64,000 nt of DNA from Lachnospiraceae bacterium (GTDB lineage: Bacteria; Bacillota; Clostridia; Lachnospirales; Lachnospiraceae): NCBI GenBank assembly GCA_017397645.1, contig JAFQIE010000021.1, forward strand, positions 55,240 to 119,239. Reading direction: 5' to 3'. The position numbers and the translations under genes were made by a program. Of the stretch, positions 62,046 to 64,000 are shown piece after piece; the first letter of the stretch is position 1; each line of letters starts with the position of its first letter. The notes beneath the pieces were generated by a model. That model had not been told where the DNA came from and made no database searches. It saw nothing but the letters and a program-made list of their open reading frames with translations.

Positions 62046-62804
62046 TTATAAATCTATGGTATCACGAATGGTTTTCATAGTAGACAGCAACGGCTGAGGC
62101 GGATGAGACAATGCATCATGTTCATAAACGCATAAGCCCATACAACACCCCAATGTGGGGCCCAGTCTTCTGTGAAGCTTGCTTTCACCACCGGATAAAA
62201 ACAGGAAGGGCGCGCCCAGTTCCTGCTTCAGCAGATTGGTAATCCTGAGATTTTCCATCTGCTGCTCCATGGTATCGGCACCGGTTACAATTTTAATGAT
62301 ATCTGCTCCCCTGCGCTTCTGCTCTTTGGCGATTTCCAGCACACGCTCTGCGGGTGCAAATTTGTATAGATGAGAAGACATCAGAACCTCTACTCCCATT
62401 CCATGAAGCTCGTCTATGTATTCCATCTGTTTTTTGATTGCCGCCGGATCATCCGTAAGTTCCTCCGGGTGTTTGCAAAACATATCTCCCATCACATCAC
62501 ACAGAGTCGCTCCGCTTTTTGCGATTTCTAACATCCCCTGTGCCAGTTCTTCGTCCGACTGTCCGGTGTTGTGCTTAAATCGATAGTTGGTTACATACGC
62601 CGGTCTGCCCTGCATCTCTCCAATAATTCTACGATATATATCAGGATTGTGATACTCCGGCTTTAGTGACTCCACCTGCAACCCATATGCATCAGCTCCC
62701 GTGCAATTGGCATTTCGTATCTTTCGAATAACATCTTCAGGAATCTCGTTCTCCAGCATTACGGTCAGCAACGGTCTTTCATGATTCAAAAAAGTCATAT
62801 CCAT
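62046..62804 (-). CDS. Type I 3-dehydroquinate dehydratase-like enzyme
   Basis: This 252-residue TIM-barrel protein resembles type I dehydroquinase (class I Schiff-base enzymes). The catalytic His is in VLMSSHLYKFAP, the Schiff-base Lys in ADIIKIVTGADTMEQ, and the late loop is FLFLSGGESKLHRRLGPTLG, similar to the substrate-binding S-R-G segment. Start ATG 62804 overlaps the upstream SDR stop as TGATG; two ATGs further up and down are possible. It is not in an aro operon, so a catabolic reaction on a quinate-, shikimate- or cyclitol-like compound is more likely than chorismate synthesis. Sequence divergence leaves the true substrate open. Confidence 0.8.
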   Translation of the reverse strand: MDMTFLNHERPLLTVMLENEIPEDVIRKIRNANCTGADAYGLQVESLKPEYHNPDIYRRIIGEMQGRPAYVTNYRFKHNTGQSDEELAQGMLEIAKSGATLCDVMGDMFCKHPEELTDDPAAIKKQMEYIDELHGMGVEVLMSSHLYKFAPAERVLEIAKEQKRRGADIIKIVTGADTMEQQMENLRITNLLKQELGAPFLFLSGGESKLHRRLGPTLGCCMGLCVYEHDALSHPPQPLLSTMKTIRDTIDL

Positions 62805-63571
62805 CAGCTCCATTTCCTTGACATGGCATTTCTGCCACCATCAATCATAATATTTTCACCGTTGATGAACTGTCCTTTCTCTGACGCAAGGAACAACACC
62901 AAATCAATAATTTCCTGAGGCTCGGCAGCTCTGCCCAAAAGTGTGGGCATCTCAGCCATATTAGCTCTGGTAAGGACAGGTCCGGGAGATACACAGACAC
63001 AACGGATACCATATTTTGAACCAAACTGTGCAATACTCTTTGTCAATCCATGCATCAGACCGGCTTTTGCGGTAGGGTAATCCATACCATAACCATCGCC
63101 CTCTGCTCCGGTAATGGAACCGATATTGATGATAAGCCCGCTATTCTGCTCCCGCATCTGTTTTAAGACAGCATGCGCAAAATAAAAAGGTCCCTTCAAA
63201 TTTACATCCAATCCCCAATCAAAAACATCAATGGGCACATCAGGGAACTCGGGGTGCTGTTTTCTATCCACGCCCCGCATTCTATACGCGGTACCACCTG
63301 CAAAGTTCGCCATCACATCGATGCGTCCCCACTCAGACACCGCTCTGTCGCGGGCTGCACACACCTGCGCATAGTCGCGCACATCACAGATAACACCTAC
63401 AGCTCTGCCACCATCCTTGGCGTTAATCTCTCCTACTTTTTCTTTCAGGACCACTTCATTGACATCACACAATAATACATTTCCGCCGAGCGCTGCAAAA
63501 TTCTGAGCAAAAAGCAAGCCCATGCCGGATGCCGCGCCTGTGGAAATTGCAACTTTACCTGTAAAATCCAT
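62804..63571 (-). CDS. SDR-family dehydrogenase coupled to the dehydroquinase-like gene
   Basis: This 255-residue NAD(P)-dependent enzyme has the motif STGAASGMGLLFAQNF, acidic LLCDVNE at the end of strand 2 (suggesting NAD), NFAGG, catalytic Ser in NIGSITGAEG, YPTAKA in place of the usual YxxxK at the right spacing (Tyr-Pro-Thr-Ala-Lys), and GENIMIDGGRN. It overlaps the next gene by one base (TGATG), so expression is coupled. It probably oxidises a hydroxyl of the compound the next enzyme acts on, as quinate/shikimate dehydrogenases do before dehydroquinase. Confidence 0.93.
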   Translation of the reverse strand: MDFTGKVAISTGAASGMGLLFAQNFAALGGNVLLCDVNEVVLKEKVGEINAKDGGRAVGVICDVRDYAQVCAARDRAVSEWGRIDVMANFAGGTAYRMRGVDRKQHPEFPDVPIDVFDWGLDVNLKGPFYFAHAVLKQMREQNSGLIINIGSITGAEGDGYGMDYPTAKAGLMHGLTKSIAQFGSKYGIRCVCVSPGPVLTRANMAEMPTLLGRAAEPQEIIDLVLFLASEKGQFINGENIMIDGGRNAMSRKWS

Positions 63572-63675
63572 TGTTATATCCTCCTTTTCTCTTTCTTCAT
63601 TGCAAGTTGTATACTGTTAGAAAAGCCGCAGAGTACATATATAATTCGTACCCTGTGTTTTTTTGTCGCCTTTCC

Positions 63676-64000
63676 TTATATGGTTAAAAACTCCACAATC
63701 ACCGGGCAATGATCTGAACTAATCAACGCCCTCTCATCCACCAATACCTCGAAACTTTTCGCATCTATCTTGGTTTCATCTGATACAAACACATAGTCCA
63801 GCGTCATGTAAGGACCTTCTGAATAGATATAGGTGCCATTTCCGTCATGCTGGGGATTACTGTGGAAAGTGTATGTATCACAGGTTTTTCTTGCCAGTTT
63901 CCGCACATCCTTCATCCCGTGACTTATCATTTCCTCATATCCTGCCAGAGTAAGGTTGGTGGCATCCGTACTGTTCAAATCCCCTGCCACTAAAACAGGA
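63676..64000 (-). CDS. Endonuclease/exonuclease/phosphatase family protein, C-terminal part
   Basis: The last 108 residues are visible; the N-terminus lies beyond the window. The metal and catalytic motifs AGDLNS (Asp, Asn), TLDYVFVS (Asp) and the final SSDHCPVIVEF (Asp-His) define the EEP superfamily (DNase I/exonuclease III/inositol phosphatase fold). There is no membrane segment in the visible part. Small EEP proteins in gut anaerobes may cut DNA or remove phosphates; the substrate is not determined. A weak hairpin (63629-63655) follows its stop. Confidence 0.9.
   Translation of the reverse strand, partial: PVLVAGDLNSTDATNLTLAGYEEMISHGMKDVRKLARKTCDTYTFHSNPQHDGNGTYIYSEGPYMTLDYVFVSDETKIDAKSFEVLVDERALISSDHCPVIVEFLTI

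Noticed and set aside
57618-63571. Sulfoquinovose sulfo-transaldolase pathway
   Set aside because: The transaldolase-like gene invites this idea, but the characteristic sulfoquinovose isomerase, glycosidase and sulfolactaldehyde enzymes are not visible.
1-64000. Prophage, integrative element or insertion sequences
   Set aside because: No integrase, transposase, phage structural gene, terminal repeat or tRNA-adjacent duplication was seen; the window reads as ordinary chromosome.

Overview
This window is chromosomal DNA from a Gram-positive, endospore-forming anaerobe of the class Clostridia, most probably a gut Lachnospiraceae. The evidence is the sporulation regulator SpoIIID with a sigma-E-type promoter, a SleB-type cell wall hydrolase, a SAM-I (S-box) riboswitch before metK, LytTR/DUF3021 and AgrC/AgrA-like regulators, a short alarmone synthetase, an SPKTG sortase substrate and many lipoproteins with Clostridia-style ribosome sites. 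No rRNA, tRNA, insertion sequence, prophage or CRISPR array was seen. Genus and species cannot be named from the sequence alone.

Layout. 1-3.1 kb: the end of an SDR reductase, a LytTR/DUF3021 regulatory pair, a cyclophilin lipoprotein and an acyl-ACP thioesterase. 3.2-9.3 kb: an alanyl-tRNA editing protein, an MFS transporter with a Gfo/Idh oxidoreductase, a Cof-type HAD phosphatase, a 57-residue DUF3006-like protein and a MATE exporter. 9.3-16.4 kb: a housekeeping run on the minus strand, argF-birA-(DUF6145-like)-coaX-dusB-(unknown)-greA-lysS, ending in a strong terminator; greA has a one-base frameshift as sequenced. 16.4-22.4 kb: an SPFH/NfeD pair, a 53-bp tandem repeat array, a SleB-like hydrolase, proC, an rRNA methyltransferase and pfkA. 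22.4-28.8 kb: dnaE and metK behind the SAM riboswitch, then murA. 28.9-35.6 kb: a LysM-G5-M23 peptidase, a flavin reductase, a tail-anchored coiled-coil protein, a small alarmone synthetase, galE, a UDP-sugar pyrophosphorylase and spoIIID.

35.7-46.5 kb is accessory: a 1164-residue sortase-anchored surface protein, an AgrC/AgrA-like two-component pair, then a flavoprotein/SDR/old-yellow-enzyme redox set preceded by an AraC regulator. 46.5-54.2 kb holds a polytopic membrane protein and two separate Trk/Ktr potassium systems on opposite strands around an NlpC/P60 hydrolase. 54.2-57.5 kb has asnS, a secreted trigger-factor-like lipoprotein and a small membrane protein.

57.6-63.6 kb carries the most suggestive system. 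It is a compact four-gene operon (archaeal-type triose-phosphate isomerase homologue, KpsF-like sugar-phosphate isomerase, a divergent YjbQ protein and a fructose-6-phosphate aldolase-type enzyme) with its own promoter and terminator. Opposite it lie a Gfo/Idh dehydrogenase, an SDR and a type I dehydroquinase-like aldolase-fold enzyme. Together these look like a carbohydrate or cyclic-polyol catabolic module of unknown substrate. The window ends inside an endonuclease/exonuclease/phosphatase gene.
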